From Pelagibius litoralis (lineage in GTDB: Bacteria; Pseudomonadota; Alphaproteobacteria; Kiloniellales; DSM-21159), in the NCBI GenBank assembly GCA_029287455.1, contig JARFRB010000087.1, positions 1 through 64,000 on the forward strand: a stretch of DNA of 64,000 nt, written 5' to 3'. Every line of letters begins with the position of its first letter. Positions within the stretch are counted from its first letter, which is position 1. Made by a program: the position numbers and the translations under genes. The notes beneath the pieces are model-generated. The model was not told the DNA's origin, did not search any database, and saw only the letters and a program-made list of their open reading frames with translations. Shown in pieces: positions 48,733 to 57,401 of this stretch.

Positions 48733-50913
48733 ATGTCTGGGAAACTCTCTCCACATCGCGGTGAACTGCGTGCCCAGGGCCGCCCCGCCGTCAGCGCGCC
48801 GGGGCGTGCGCGGCGCAAGGCCAAGGCGCCTTCCAAGGGAACCGCGAGTTCGTCTGGTGGCAAGGGCGGCGGCAAGAGCGGAGGGCGCGCGCGCTCCGCG
48901 GGCGCGGGCCGGAGGCGCCGCCAGACCGCACGCTCCGGCGGCCTGGGCCGTTGGATCCGGCGCCTGGTGGTCTGGGGGCTGATCGCGGTCATCTGGGGCG
49001 GCGTGGCCTTGGCGGGGGTCGTCGCCTATTTCGCCTATGACCTGCCGAAAGTGGAAAGCATCGCCGATATCCAGCGCCGGCCCAGCGTGCAGCTGGTAAG
49101 TTCCGAGGGCGAGGCCTTGGCGTCCTTCGGCGACTTGTATGGGGAGGCGGTCTGGATCGGCGACCTGCCGCCGCACCTGCCGCGCGCGGTGATTGCCGTG
49201 GAGGACCGGCGCTTCTATGCCCACCCCGGCGTCGATCCCATTGGCCTGACCCGTGCGCTGGTCGCCAACCTTCGGGCCGGCCGCGTGGTGCAGGGCGGCT
49301 CCACCCTGACCCAGCAGCTCGCCAAGAACCTCTTCCTGACGCCCGAGCGCACAATCGAGCGAAAGGTGCAAGAAGCACTGCTGGCGCTTTGGCTCGAACA
49401 GAAGTTCAGCAAGGATCAGATCCTGTCGCTTTATCTCAACCGGGTCTATTTCGGCTCGGGCACCTATGGGGTGGACGCGGCGGCCCGGCGCTATTTCGGA
49501 AAGCCCGCGCGCGAGCTGGGACTTTACGAGTCGGCGATGCTGGCCGGCCTTTTGAAGGCGCCGTCCCGCTACAACCCCGCGCGCGACGCGGATCTTGCCC
49601 ACACCCGCACGACACTTGTGCTTACGTCCATGGTGCGCGCCGGCTATCTAAGCCTGGAGCAAGCCCAGGAGGCGGCGGACAAACGCGCGCGTGGCCGGGT
49701 CGCGCTGGCGAGCCATAACCGCTATTTCGCCGATTGGGTCCTGGCTCAGGTGGAAGGCTATGTGGGCAAGCTGACCCACGATGTGGTGGTGACCACGACT
49801 CTCGACCCCAAGCTGCAATCCATCGCCGAGGAAGAGGTGCGCCGGGTGATGCTGGAGGCCGGGCCTGAGCGCGCGGCCTCCCAAGCCGCCGCGGTGGTGC
49901 TGGCGCCGGATGGCGCCATCAAGGCCATGGTCGGTGGCCTTGATTATGGCCAAAGCCAGTTCAACAGGGCAGCCCAGGCGTTGCGGCAGCCGGGCTCCGC
50001 CTTCAAGCTCTTTGTCTATCTCGCCGGCGTGGAAGAGGGTTTGACCCCGGACAGCCGCTGGACCGATGGGCCGGTCGCCATCTCCACGGCCACGGGCCCC
50101 TGGACCCCAAGGAACTATGGCGGTCGCTATTATGGCGAGGTGACCCTGCGCGAGGCCTTTGCCCGCTCGCTCAACTCCGTTGCCGTGCAGGTCGCCCAGG
50201 GCGTAGGTCCCAAGAAGGTCGCGGCCGCGGCCAAGCGCTTGGGCATCACCACACCCTTGGAGGCAACACCCAGCTTGGCCCTCGGCGCGTCCGAGGTGAC
50301 ACTGCTGGAGCTGACCGGCGCCTACGCCACCTTGGCCAACGGCGGCAATGGCGTCTTTCCTTTCGGCATCCAGCGGATCGTGTCGCGTGAGGGCGTAATG
50401 CTCTATGACCGCAGTGGCGCCGGGCCCGGACGCCTGGTGTCGCCGCGCGACCTCGGCCGCATGAACGACATGCTGCAGGCGACCGTCGGCTGGGGTACCG
50501 GCCGGCGCGCCGACCCGGGGCGGCCGGCCGCGGGAAAGACGGGCACCAGCCAGGACTTCCGTGACGCCTGGTTCCTCGGCTTTACCGCCGATCTGGTGGC
50601 CGGCGTATGGGTCGGCAACGACGACGGCAAGCCCATGAAGGAGGTGACCGGCGGCAGTCTACCCGCGGATATCTGGAAGGGTGTGATGGTGCGCGCCCTT
50701 GATGGGGTGCCGCCAAGGTCCCTGCAAGGCCCGGCGCCCGGACCAGCGGACGACGCAGCGTCGGGCGATTTCCTCAGCAACCTCTTCGATCGCCTGATTG
50801 GCGGCGGTTCGGATGGAGGAAGTGCCGGCGCGTCGAACCCGCAACGCGGCAGCTCCGATCCCGCCGCCCCCGCTGCCGGCGGCCGCCTGCCGCCAGCGGG
50901 CTCCGACCGCTAG
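48733..50913 (+). CDS. Class A penicillin-binding protein (transglycosylase/transpeptidase, PBP1-type)
   Basis: 726 residues. A basic, low-complexity cytoplasmic tail of about 70 residues is followed by one transmembrane helix (about 78-98). The GT51 transglycosylase domain has V-E-D-R-R-F-Y-A-H-P-G, G-G-S-T-L-T-Q-Q-L-A-K-N and R-K-V-Q-E-A. The transpeptidase has S-A-F-K with Ser422, S-L-N, and K-T-G-T-S. It polymerises and cross-links peptidoglycan in the periplasm. At about 730 residues it is shorter than PBP1a of E. coli and lacks its extra domain. A GTG at 48727 is an alternative start. Its stop overlaps the ggt stop on the other strand (CTAG). Confidence 0.92.
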   Translation: MSGKLSPHRGELRAQGRPAVSAPGRARRKAKAPSKGTASSSGGKGGGKSGGRARSAGAGRRRRQTARSGGLGRWIRRLVVWGLIAVIWGGVALAGVVAYFAYDLPKVESIADIQRRPSVQLVSSEGEALASFGDLYGEAVWIGDLPPHLPRAVIAVEDRRFYAHPGVDPIGLTRALVANLRAGRVVQGGSTLTQQLAKNLFLTPERTIERKVQEALLALWLEQKFSKDQILSLYLNRVYFGSGTYGVDAAARRYFGKPARELGLYESAMLAGLLKAPSRYNPARDADLAHTRTTLVLTSMVRAGYLSLEQAQEAADKRARGRVALASHNRYFADWVLAQVEGYVGKLTHDVVVTTTLDPKLQSIAEEEVRRVMLEAGPERAASQAAAVVLAPDGAIKAMVGGLDYGQSQFNRAAQALRQPGSAFKLFVYLAGVEEGLTPDSRWTDGPVAISTATGPWTPRNYGGRYYGEVTLREAFARSLNSVAVQVAQGVGPKKVAAAAKRLGITTPLEATPSLALGASEVTLLELTGAYATLANGGNGVFPFGIQRIVSREGVMLYDRSGAGPGRLVSPRDLGRMNDMLQATVGWGTGRRADPGRPAAGKTGTSQDFRDAWFLGFTADLVAGVWVGNDDGKPMKEVTGGSLPADIWKGVMVRALDGVPPRSLQGPAPGPADDAASGDFLSNLFDRLIGGGSDGGSAGASNPQRGSSDPAAPAAGGRLPPAGSDR

Positions 50914-52649
50914 TCGCCCAGCGCCACGCCCTCGCGCCGGGGGTCCGCGCCCCCAAGCAGGCCGCCGGGAGTGGACCGTATCGCATGCAATCCGCTCACC
51001 AGACCGCGCCGGTTGATCTCGTGGCCGCGCGCTTCCAGTTCCGGGGCCAAGGATTCCAAGGCGGTTCCGGCTTCCAAGTCGGTCTTGCCGTTGCGGTTGG
51101 TGAAGTTGGGCAGGGCCACGGCGGCCTGAGGGTCCAAGTCCCAGTCCAGCATCGCGATCAAGGCTTTCACCGTATAGCCGGGAATGCGGCTGCCGCCAGG
51201 CGAGCCGACAGCCGCCACAAAGGCGCCGGTGCTGTCGAACACCAGGGTCGGCGACATGGAGCTGCGCGGCCGCTTGCCGCCTTCCGCGCGGTTTGCCACC
51301 GCTTCGCCCTCGACGCTGGGACGGAAGGAGAAATCGGTAAGCTGATTGTTGAGCAGAAAACCACGCACCATCATGCGCGAGCCGAAGGCGTTCTCCACCG
51401 AGCTGGTCATGGAGATCGCGTTGCCGAAGCTGTCCGCCACCACCAAGTGGCTGGTGGACGGCGGCTCGAACTGCTCCGCCGTGACCGCCTTTTGGCGGAT
51501 CTCGCCGGGCTCGGCTTTGCCCATGCTGCGCTCCCGGTCGATCAAGGCGGCGCGCTTACGCAAATAAGTGGAGTCGAGCAGGCGGTCGACAGGAACCTTC
51601 ACGAAGTCGCTATCGGCCACGTAGGCGTTGCGGTCGGCGAATGCCAAGCGGCTTGCCTCGGCGATCAGATGCACCGCGTCGGCGGATAGGGGTGCTTCGT
51701 CCTGCAGCGCGAAATTCTCCAGCATGCCAAGGATCTGAAGAACGGCGATCCCTCCCGATGTGGGCGGGGGCATGCCGCAAATTTCGAAGCCATGGTAGAC
51801 GCGGCAAAGGGGTGTGCGCGTCTTCGCTTCGTAGGCGGAAAGGTCGGCGGACGTGATCCGGCCGGGATTGCGCTCGGCGTTTCGCACCCGCGCGACAATA
51901 TCGGCGGCGATATCCCCCTCATAGAAAGCGTCCGCTCCGGCCGCCGCCATGGCTTTTAGGGTTCCGGCGTAGTCGGGGTTCTTGAGAACCTGTCCCACCG
52001 GCTTTGGCGTGCCATCGGGCTGGTAAAAGTACGCCGCCGTTTCGGGAAAGGTGCCCAGGTGTTCATCCCGTGCGATCAAGAAGGCCAGCCGCGGTGAGAT
52101 CGCGAATCCCTCCTCGGCCAGGCGGATCGCGGGCTCGAAGAGGCGCGCCCAGGGCAGCCGCCCATGGTCCCGGTGCAGCGCCTCCAAGAGTCGCGGCACG
52201 CCCGGCACGCCAACCGAAATCCCGCCGACCACCGCCTCGTAAAAACCCATGGGTTTGCCGTCGGGACCGAGGAACATGTCGCCGGTGGCGGCCGCCGGGG
52301 CGGTTTCGCGCCCGTCATAGGCCTCGATGCTTTTCTCCCGCCCATCGAAGTAAAGCGCGAAGGCTCCACCCCCGATGCCCGAGGACTGCGGCTCCACAAG
52401 CCCCAGAACCAGCTGGGCGGCGATCGCCGCGTCCGCCGCCGATCCGCCGGCCCGCAAAATCTCCAGCCCGGCTTCCGCAGCGAGTGGATTGGCCGCGGCG
52501 ATCATGTGCCGCTTGGCTACTTGCGACGCAAGGCCGGTCCCCGCGCCCGGGGTTGTCAGGGCAAGACAAGCCAATGCAATTAGCCAGAGCGCGCGCCCGA
52601 GGTGTCGTTGGAAAGCTTTGCCGATCATGCGACGGAGCCTATCAGACAT
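50910..52649 (-). CDS. ggt: Gamma-glutamyltransferase
   Basis: 579-residue periplasmic Ntn-hydrolase that cleaves gamma-glutamyl compounds such as glutathione. A signal peptide is visible (R-H-L-G-R-A-L-W-L-I-A-L-A-C-L-A-L). Thr399 in P-P-S-T-S-H-L is the site of autocatalytic cleavage and becomes the N-terminal nucleophile of the small subunit; S-S-M-S-P-T-L and G-S-P-G-G-S-R follow as substrate-binding motifs. A second start at 52628 would still keep the signal peptide. It is downstream of a GNAT gene (26 bp), so the two may be co-transcribed. Confidence 0.94.
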   Translation of the reverse strand: MSDRLRRMIGKAFQRHLGRALWLIALACLALTTPGAGTGLASQVAKRHMIAAANPLAAEAGLEILRAGGSAADAAIAAQLVLGLVEPQSSGIGGGAFALYFDGREKSIEAYDGRETAPAAATGDMFLGPDGKPMGFYEAVVGGISVGVPGVPRLLEALHRDHGRLPWARLFEPAIRLAEEGFAISPRLAFLIARDEHLGTFPETAAYFYQPDGTPKPVGQVLKNPDYAGTLKAMAAAGADAFYEGDIAADIVARVRNAERNPGRITSADLSAYEAKTRTPLCRVYHGFEICGMPPPTSGGIAVLQILGMLENFALQDEAPLSADAVHLIAEASRLAFADRNAYVADSDFVKVPVDRLLDSTYLRKRAALIDRERSMGKAEPGEIRQKAVTAEQFEPPSTSHLVVADSFGNAISMTSSVENAFGSRMMVRGFLLNNQLTDFSFRPSVEGEAVANRAEGGKRPRSSMSPTLVFDSTGAFVAAVGSPGGSRIPGYTVKALIAMLDWDLDPQAAVALPNFTNRNGKTDLEAGTALESLAPELEARGHEINRRGLVSGLHAIRSTPGGLLGGADPRREGVALGD

Positions 52650-52675
52650 GCGCGAACCAGGTCAGCCCCTTACGC

Positions 52676-53179
52676 TCAGGTCCGCCCGGCCGGATCTATC
52701 CGCTTGCAGAAGACGCGGCTCTCGACGATGTGGCCCCGGTCCGTGAGGAGCGACGCCATCCACTCCGAATTGCCGCCGGAAAGCCCACGCGGCAAAGCGA
52801 AGTGGACCGCTTGGCAAGCAAGATGCTCCGCCCGGGCTTCTAGCTCCGCGATCAGCCGTTCCGCGACGTTCTGGCGATGAAGCAAATCCAGCACGACGCA
52901 GAGGTCGACCTGAAGAACCTGGTGATGGCGTAGGTCGCGCAGGTGTTGAAAGATCGCAAGGCCCAGGATCACGCCACGGCGGTCGCGGGCGACGAGAATG
53001 CCGCGATGGGCGGGCCGGTCGCCGGTCGCGGCATGTTGTTCTCGCACGAAGTCGCGCCAGTCGTGAAGCGTTACGTCTGGCAGGGCGTGCTGTAGAAGGG
53101 CAAAGGCCCGGTCCACGCTTTCATGAACGAGCAGGGCAACATCCACGCCGCGCGAGGAGCAGTTCGGATCGTGTCTCAT
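52676..53179 (-). CDS. GNAT-family N-acetyltransferase-like protein
   Basis: 167 residues. The middle part V-L-Q-V-D-L-C-V-V-L-D-L-L-H-R-Q-N-V-A followed by a helix and A-V-H-F-A-L-P fits strands 4-5 of the GNAT fold, and R-D-R-R-G-V-I-L-G-L-A-I-F fits the preceding hairpin. The acetyl-CoA loop is not the canonical Q/R-x-x-G-x-G/A, which weakens the assignment. No signal or membrane segment. Upstream of ggt in the same direction, divergent from the FNR-type gene. Substrate unknown. Confidence 0.55.
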   Translation of the reverse strand: MRHDPNCSSRGVDVALLVHESVDRAFALLQHALPDVTLHDWRDFVREQHAATGDRPAHRGILVARDRRGVILGLAIFQHLRDLRHHQVLQVDLCVVLDLLHRQNVAERLIAELEARAEHLACQAVHFALPRGLSGGNSEWMASLLTDRGHIVESRVFCKRIDPAGRT

Positions 53180-53274
53180 GCGTCGTCGCTTCCAAACGCT
53201 GTTTGGCCAGCCGATGCGCTCTCTCGAGCAAGACTTTCGAGGGGGACTCTGCGCAGCGAAGCCGCGCTATAGCC

Positions 53275-53288
53275 TTGACCTATGTCAA
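53275..53288 (+). promoter_or_regulatory. FNR/FixK-type binding site upstream of the fnr gene
   Basis: TTGACCTATGTCAA is a perfect TTGAY-N4-RTCAA palindrome, one transition per half from the classical FNR/anaerobox. It lies in the 207-bp divergent region, 98 bp before the FNR-type regulator start and 95 bp from the GNAT start. Autoregulation is the simplest explanation. Confidence 0.7.
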
Positions 53289-53386
53289 AGCGGAGAGGCG
53301 CGCGACGTTTCGCCCGTTGAAAAATCAAGTTGGGTAGGCCACTCTCGACTACCCGCGCAACCGCTGTGGAATATAGGCCTTCCGAG

Positions 53387-54157
53387 ATGTCAGCTTTCGA
53401 CGTCAGCCGGATTCATGATCTGGGCGCAGCAATCCCACGAGATTTGAACGCGCGCACCTCCTCGGGTGCGCCCTGCGGAGCCTGCCCGGTGCGCGGCCTG
53501 ACATTTTGCGCGCCCCTGGAAGAGCGGGAACTGGCCGAGGTCGCGCGCATCGTTAAGCACCTTACGATCCCGGCCGGTCAGCCTCTGTTCGACGAGGGAG
53601 AGCCGGCACGCCATGTCTTCAGCGTCACCGAAGGGGCCATGAAGGTCTACAAGCTGCTTCCCGATGGACGCCGGCAGGTGACTGGGTTCTTGTTTTCCGG
53701 TGATTTTCTAGGCTTGGCTCATAACGAAAGCTATGCCTACAGCGCCGAAGCCATGGTCGGTACATCGCTTTGCCGGTTTGGCCGTAGCGAACTGGAGGGC
53801 CTCTTGGAGCGTTTTCCCCAGATGGAGCGGCGGCTTTTGCACATGGCGAGCCACGAACTGGCGGTGGCTCAAGATCAGATGCTGCTTCTTGGCCGAAAGA
53901 CGGCCAAGGAAAAGATCGCCTCCTTCCTGTTGATGCTTTCGCGCAGGCAAGAGCTGCGGGGGCAGAGCGCCAATCCCATTGCCCTGCCCATGAGCCGCAC
54001 GGATATCGGAGATTATTTGGGGCTGACGACGGAGACCGTCAGCCGCACCTTCACCCAGCTGAAAACAGCGGGCGAGATCGCGTTGCTGTCCGGAAATCGG
54101 GTGGAAGTCGCGGACTCCGGTGGCTTGGCGCGCCTGGCGGAGGGAGAGGGCCTGTAG
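53387..54157 (+). CDS. FNR-family oxygen-responsive transcription regulator (FnrN/FnrL type)
   Basis: 256 residues. Cysteines C30-x2-C33-x7-C41 plus central C129 are the four ligands expected for an oxygen-labile 4Fe-4S cluster with FnrN/FnrL-type spacing. A cNMP-like beta-barrel follows, then a dimer helix and a CRP-type HTH whose recognition helix reads T-E-T-V-S-R-T-F, with Glu, Ser and Arg in the positions that read TTGAT half sites. It should switch genes on under low oxygen. ATG 53387 is chosen since the earlier frame from 53330 lacks the usual start. A matching binding site lies upstream. Confidence 0.9.
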   Translation: MSAFDVSRIHDLGAAIPRDLNARTSSGAPCGACPVRGLTFCAPLEERELAEVARIVKHLTIPAGQPLFDEGEPARHVFSVTEGAMKVYKLLPDGRRQVTGFLFSGDFLGLAHNESYAYSAEAMVGTSLCRFGRSELEGLLERFPQMERRLLHMASHELAVAQDQMLLLGRKTAKEKIASFLLMLSRRQELRGQSANPIALPMSRTDIGDYLGLTTETVSRTFTQLKTAGEIALLSGNRVEVADSGGLARLAEGEGL

Positions 54158-54280
54158 ACCTGCCGTCTTGGCACGGGACCCTCAAGATCGCGCGGCGGCG
54201 ATTGCACCTCGGCCCGGTCGGTAGTAAGCAAGGTGTCCGGGGCCAGCAGGGCCAGAGCGAACGCGAATAGGCGAATTGAG

Positions 54281-55123
54281 ATGAGCGCGCGAAGCGACAG
54301 CCAGGAGGCCAAAACCAAGCCGATCACGCCACGCGACATCTTGGCGCGTAAAGGCGGTCAGCCAATTGTTTGCCTGACAGCCTATGCCACCCACGTGGCC
54401 CGCCGCGTCGATTCTCATGCGGAACTCTTGCTTGTCGGCGATTCGCTGTGGATGGTGCTCTATGGCCACGAGACCACGCTCGGCTGCGATCTCGACACCA
54501 TGATCCGCCACGGAGCTGCGGTGACGCGCGGCGCGGCGCGGGCCTGCGTGGTCGTGGATCTGCCGTTCGGCAGCTATCAGGAATCTCCGGTCCAGGCCTA
54601 CCGGGCGGCGGCTCGGGTGCTGGCTGAAACCGGCTGCGCGGCGGTGAAGCTGGAGGGCGGCCGGGAAATGGCGGAGACCATTGCTTTTCTGGTGGCCCGT
54701 GGCATCCCGGTCTTGGCCCACGTGGGCCTCACCCCGCAGTCCGTGCGTGGGTTCGGCGGGTTCCGCGCCCAGGGCCGCACCGAGGCCGAGGCCGAAGCGA
54801 TCCTCGCCGACGCCAAGGCGGTGGAAGCGGCTGGTGCCTTCGCGGTGGTGGTCGAAGGCACGGTCGAGGAAGTAGCGCGGGAAGTCACGCGCGCGATCGG
54901 GATCCCGACAATCGGAATTGGTGCCTCTCCAGCTTGTGACGGGCAAATCCTGGTGACAGAGGACATGGTTGGCCTTTCGTCCGACTGGCGGCCGAGTTTC
55001 GTGAAGGTTTACGCCGACTTGGGTGCCGATCTGGCCGCCGCCGCCGCCGCCTATGCCGAAGACGTGCGCGAGCGGCGCTTCCCCGCGCGCGAACAGACTT
55101 ACGGCGCCCAGAAGCGGAAGTGA
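54281..55123 (+). CDS. panB: 3-methyl-2-oxobutanoate hydroxymethyltransferase
   Basis: 280-residue TIM-barrel enzyme making ketopantoate from alpha-ketoisovalerate and methylenetetrahydrofolate, the first step of pantothenate synthesis. [10 protein letters not shown] with metal-binding Asp, D-L-P-F-G-S-Y, V-K-L-E-G-G and H-V-G-L-T-P-Q-S are conserved. ATG 54281 (M-S-A-R-S-D-S) is used; the frame open to 54233 has no ribosome site. The stop overlaps the panC GTG (GTGA), so panBC are translated as a pair. Confidence 0.95.
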   Translation: MSARSDSQEAKTKPITPRDILARKGGQPIVCLTAYATHVARRVDSHAELLLVGDSLWMVLYGHETTLGCDLDTMIRHGAAVTRGAARACVVVDLPFGSYQESPVQAYRAAARVLAETGCAAVKLEGGREMAETIAFLVARGIPVLAHVGLTPQSVRGFGGFRAQGRTEAEAEAILADAKAVEAAGAFAVVVEGTVEEVAREVTRAIGIPTIGIGASPACDGQILVTEDMVGLSSDWRPSFVKVYADLGADLAAAAAAYAEDVRERRFPAREQTYGAQKRK

Positions 55124-56001
55124 ACAGGGTGCGGGGGCGCGACGGAAGAGTCCCGGTCGTTCGAGATGTCGCCAGCCTGCGGCAGGTCGTCAAGGCTTGG
55201 CGGGCCGCGGGCGAGACTGTCGGCCTGGTTCCAACGATGGGCGGCCTGCACGACGGGCACTTGGCCTTGGCGCGCCAGGCCAAGGAGGAATGCTCTCGCG
55301 CGGTCGCGACTATCTTCGTCAATCCGAAGCAATTCGACCGCAAGGAGGATTTGGAAAGCTACCCGCGCGACGAAGCCCGCGACCTGTCCCTCCTCGCGGG
55401 TGCGGGTTGCGACCTCGTGTTCGCGCCGGAGGTTGGGGAAATGTACCCCGCCGGCTTTGTCTCAACAGTCTCGGTTTCCGAATTGACCGAGGTGCTGGAC
55501 GGCTTGCACCGGCCCGGCCACTTCGACGGCGTTACGACGGTGGTTTGCAAGCTCTTGCTCCAGGCCTTGCCGGACAGAGCCTATTTCGGCGAAAAGGATT
55601 TCCAGCAACTCACCATCGTCACCAGGATGGTGCGGGACCTGGAAATCCCAGTCACGATTCGCCCTGTGGACACAGTCCGCGAGGCCGATGGCTTGGCGAT
55701 GGCGTCCCGAAATCAGCTCCTGACGGCCACGCAGCGCCAACTCGCGCCGCTTTTCGCCGAAGTGCTGATGGAGACCGCCGAAGAGTTGGCGGGCGGCGCG
55801 GCCGAGGCGGCGCCGGCGCTCACCCGTGCCCGGCTGCGTCTTGGCCGTGGCGGCTTCACCAAGGTCGATTACGTCGAACTGCGCGCGGCCGCCGATCTGG
55901 CGCCATTGAGCCGCGCCGACCGGCCCGCGCGGGTGCTCGGCGCGGCCTGGCTGGGCAGCACGCGCCTGATCGACAATGTCCCAGTCCCCGAAAGGGGCTG
56001 A
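55120..56001 (+). CDS. panC: Pantothenate synthetase (pantoate--beta-alanine ligase)
   Basis: 293-residue ATP-dependent ligase that joins pantoate and beta-alanine. The nucleotide-binding HIGH-like motif is T-M-G-G-L-H-D-G-H, pantoate-binding F-V-N-P-K-Q-F follows, and F-G-E-K-D-F-Q-Q and M-A-S-R-N (KMSKS-like) complete the site. The start GTG 55120 overlaps the panB stop. No panD or panE in the window. A REP-like palindrome lies just downstream. Confidence 0.95.
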   Translation: MNRVRGRDGRVPVVRDVASLRQVVKAWRAAGETVGLVPTMGGLHDGHLALARQAKEECSRAVATIFVNPKQFDRKEDLESYPRDEARDLSLLAGAGCDLVFAPEVGEMYPAGFVSTVSVSELTEVLDGLHRPGHFDGVTTVVCKLLLQALPDRAYFGEKDFQQLTIVTRMVRDLEIPVTIRPVDTVREADGLAMASRNQLLTATQRQLAPLFAEVLMETAEELAGGAAEAAPALTRARLRLGRGGFTKVDYVELRAAADLAPLSRADRPARVLGAAWLGSTRLIDNVPVPERG

Positions 56002-56015
56002 GCAGCCCCCACTCC

Positions 56016-56047
56016 CGTCATTGCCACGGCTTCGCCTCGCAATGACG
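56016..56047. repeat. REP-like palindromic element
   Basis: Perfect 9-bp arms CGTCATTGC and GCAATGACG around a loop with its own GGC-TTC-GCC stem. CGTCATTGC...GCAATGACG is the core of palindromic repeats scattered in intergenic DNA of many proteobacteria (from memory). It sits between panC and dapB, which converge, and may also work as a bidirectional transcription end. Confidence 0.65.
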
Positions 56048-56086
56048 AAGGACCGCAGCCCGTCCCGCGATAACAGGAAGAGCGCC

Positions 56087-56893
56087 TCAGATCCCCAGGA
56101 CGTCGCGCATGCCGTAAAGGCCCGGCGGCTTGCCGAAGGTCCAGCGGGCCGCGCGGACGGCGCCCTCGGCGAAAACCTGACGGGACGAGGCCTTGTGCGT
56201 GATCTCCACGCGCTCCCCTGTTCCGGCGAAGATCACGCTGTGCTCGCCGGTCACGTCGCCGCCCCGCAGGGTGGCGAAGCCGATCGTTCCTCTTTGACGC
56301 GGCCCGGTGTGGCCGTCGCGCACCCGCACGCTCGCGCTGTCCAGATCGACGTTGCGCCCGGCCGCCGCCGCTTCGCCCAGCGCCAAGGCTGTTCCGGACG
56401 GGGCATCGACCTTGTGCCGGTGGTGCATCTCGACGATCTCGATGTCGTAATCTTCATCCAAGGCGCGTGCCACTTGTTCGACCACGGCAAGCAGAAGGGT
56501 CATGCCAAGGCTCGTGTTTGCCGCGCGGACAATGCAGGCTGCCTCGGCGGCGCTCTCCAGGGCGGCGAGCTGAACCTCGCCGAGGCCGGTTGTTCCGACC
56601 ACCAGCGGGGTTCCGCTTTGCGCGGCCAGCCCTGCATGCTCTACGGTCGCTTCGGCCAAGGTGAAGTCGATGACCACGTCGGAGGCCGCGAAAAGCGCTG
56701 CCTTGTCCGAGGAAGCGGTCAATCCCAATGCGCCGATGCCCGCCAAATCACCCAGGTCGGCGCCTATCAAGGTGCTGTCGGCCCTATCCACGCCGCCGGC
56801 GATCAGCGCGCCCTCCTGAGCGGCGACCGTGGCGAGCAGCATGCGGCCCATGCGCCCTCCGCAGCCGAGGATCCCCATTCTTATGTCCACCAT
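56087..56893 (-). CDS. dapB: 4-hydroxy-tetrahydrodipicolinate reductase
   Basis: 268-residue NAD(P)H-dependent enzyme of lysine and diaminopimelate synthesis. Nucleotide motif G-I-L-G-C-G-G-R-M-G-R at 8-17, V-V-G-T-T-G-L, and the catalytic segment M-H-H-R-H-K-V-D-A-P-S-G-T-A are complete. It supplies meso-DAP for peptidoglycan. In many alphaproteobacteria dapB follows dnaK-dnaJ; here the same strand order is kept, but two plus-strand genes lie between dnaJ and dapB. Confidence 0.95.
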   Translation of the reverse strand: MVDIRMGILGCGGRMGRMLLATVAAQEGALIAGGVDRADSTLIGADLGDLAGIGALGLTASSDKAALFAASDVVIDFTLAEATVEHAGLAAQSGTPLVVGTTGLGEVQLAALESAAEAACIVRAANTSLGMTLLLAVVEQVARALDEDYDIEIVEMHHRHKVDAPSGTALALGEAAAAGRNVDLDSASVRVRDGHTGPRQRGTIGFATLRGGDVTGEHSVIFAGTGERVEITHKASSRQVFAEGAVRAARWTFGKPPGLYGMRDVLGI

Positions 56894-56962
56894 CTTTCCG
56901 TCCCCTGGCGTTGCGAGATCGATCTTTATCCTTGGGGGCTTGCCTAAACGAGCCGGCGCGCC

Positions 56963-57364
56963 ATGTCGAGCCTCATGGTTCCAATCTCACGTGGCGATGC
57001 CGCTTCGGCGGAAATCACGGTCTTCTATGATGGGGCTTGCGGGCTATGCCGCCGCGAGGTGGCGTTCTATCGCCGTCTCGACTGGCGTGGGCGCATTGCT
57101 TGGGCGGATGTGGCGCGGGACGATGCTGCCCTTCGCCTCTGCCCCATCGATCGAAAGACAGCGCTTGCGCGCCTCCACCTCGCGCGTGCCGACGGTGGTT
57201 TGGCGAGCGGCGCGGAAGCCTTCGTGGAGATCTGGCGCCGCTTGCCGGGCTTTCATCTGTTGGTGCCGTTCACGCGCCTCCCGGGCGCCCTTGGACTGTT
57301 GGAGCGTGCCTACCTGCGGTTCTTGAAGCTCCGGCCCTGGCTCACCGGGCGGGGCCGGGGGTAG
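56963..57364 (+). CDS. DCC-family thiol-disulfide oxidoreductase-like protein (DUF393)
   Basis: 133 residues. The family motif F-Y-D-G-A-C-G-L-C-R-R-E, i.e. D-x-x-C-x-x-C, lies near residue 24 in a thioredoxin-like first strand-loop. No signal peptide is seen, so it should be cytoplasmic. Partners unknown. ATG 56963 has no strong ribosome site; an ATG at 56975 is possible. It is 69 bp from divergent dapB and 37 bp upstream of the oxygenase gene, likely co-transcribed. Confidence 0.8.
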   Translation: MSSLMVPISRGDAASAEITVFYDGACGLCRREVAFYRRLDWRGRIAWADVARDDAALRLCPIDRKTALARLHLARADGGLASGAEAFVEIWRRLPGFHLLVPFTRLPGALGLLERAYLRFLKLRPWLTGRGRG

Positions 57365-57401
57365 ACTGGGCAACAGACGTTGTCCTACACATAGCGACCT
57401 C

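Noticed and set aside
53317-53328. TTGA-AAAA-TCAA as a second FNR site upstream of the FNR-type gene
   Set aside because: Only four bases separate the half sites; FNR/FixK sites need six between TTGA and TCAA.
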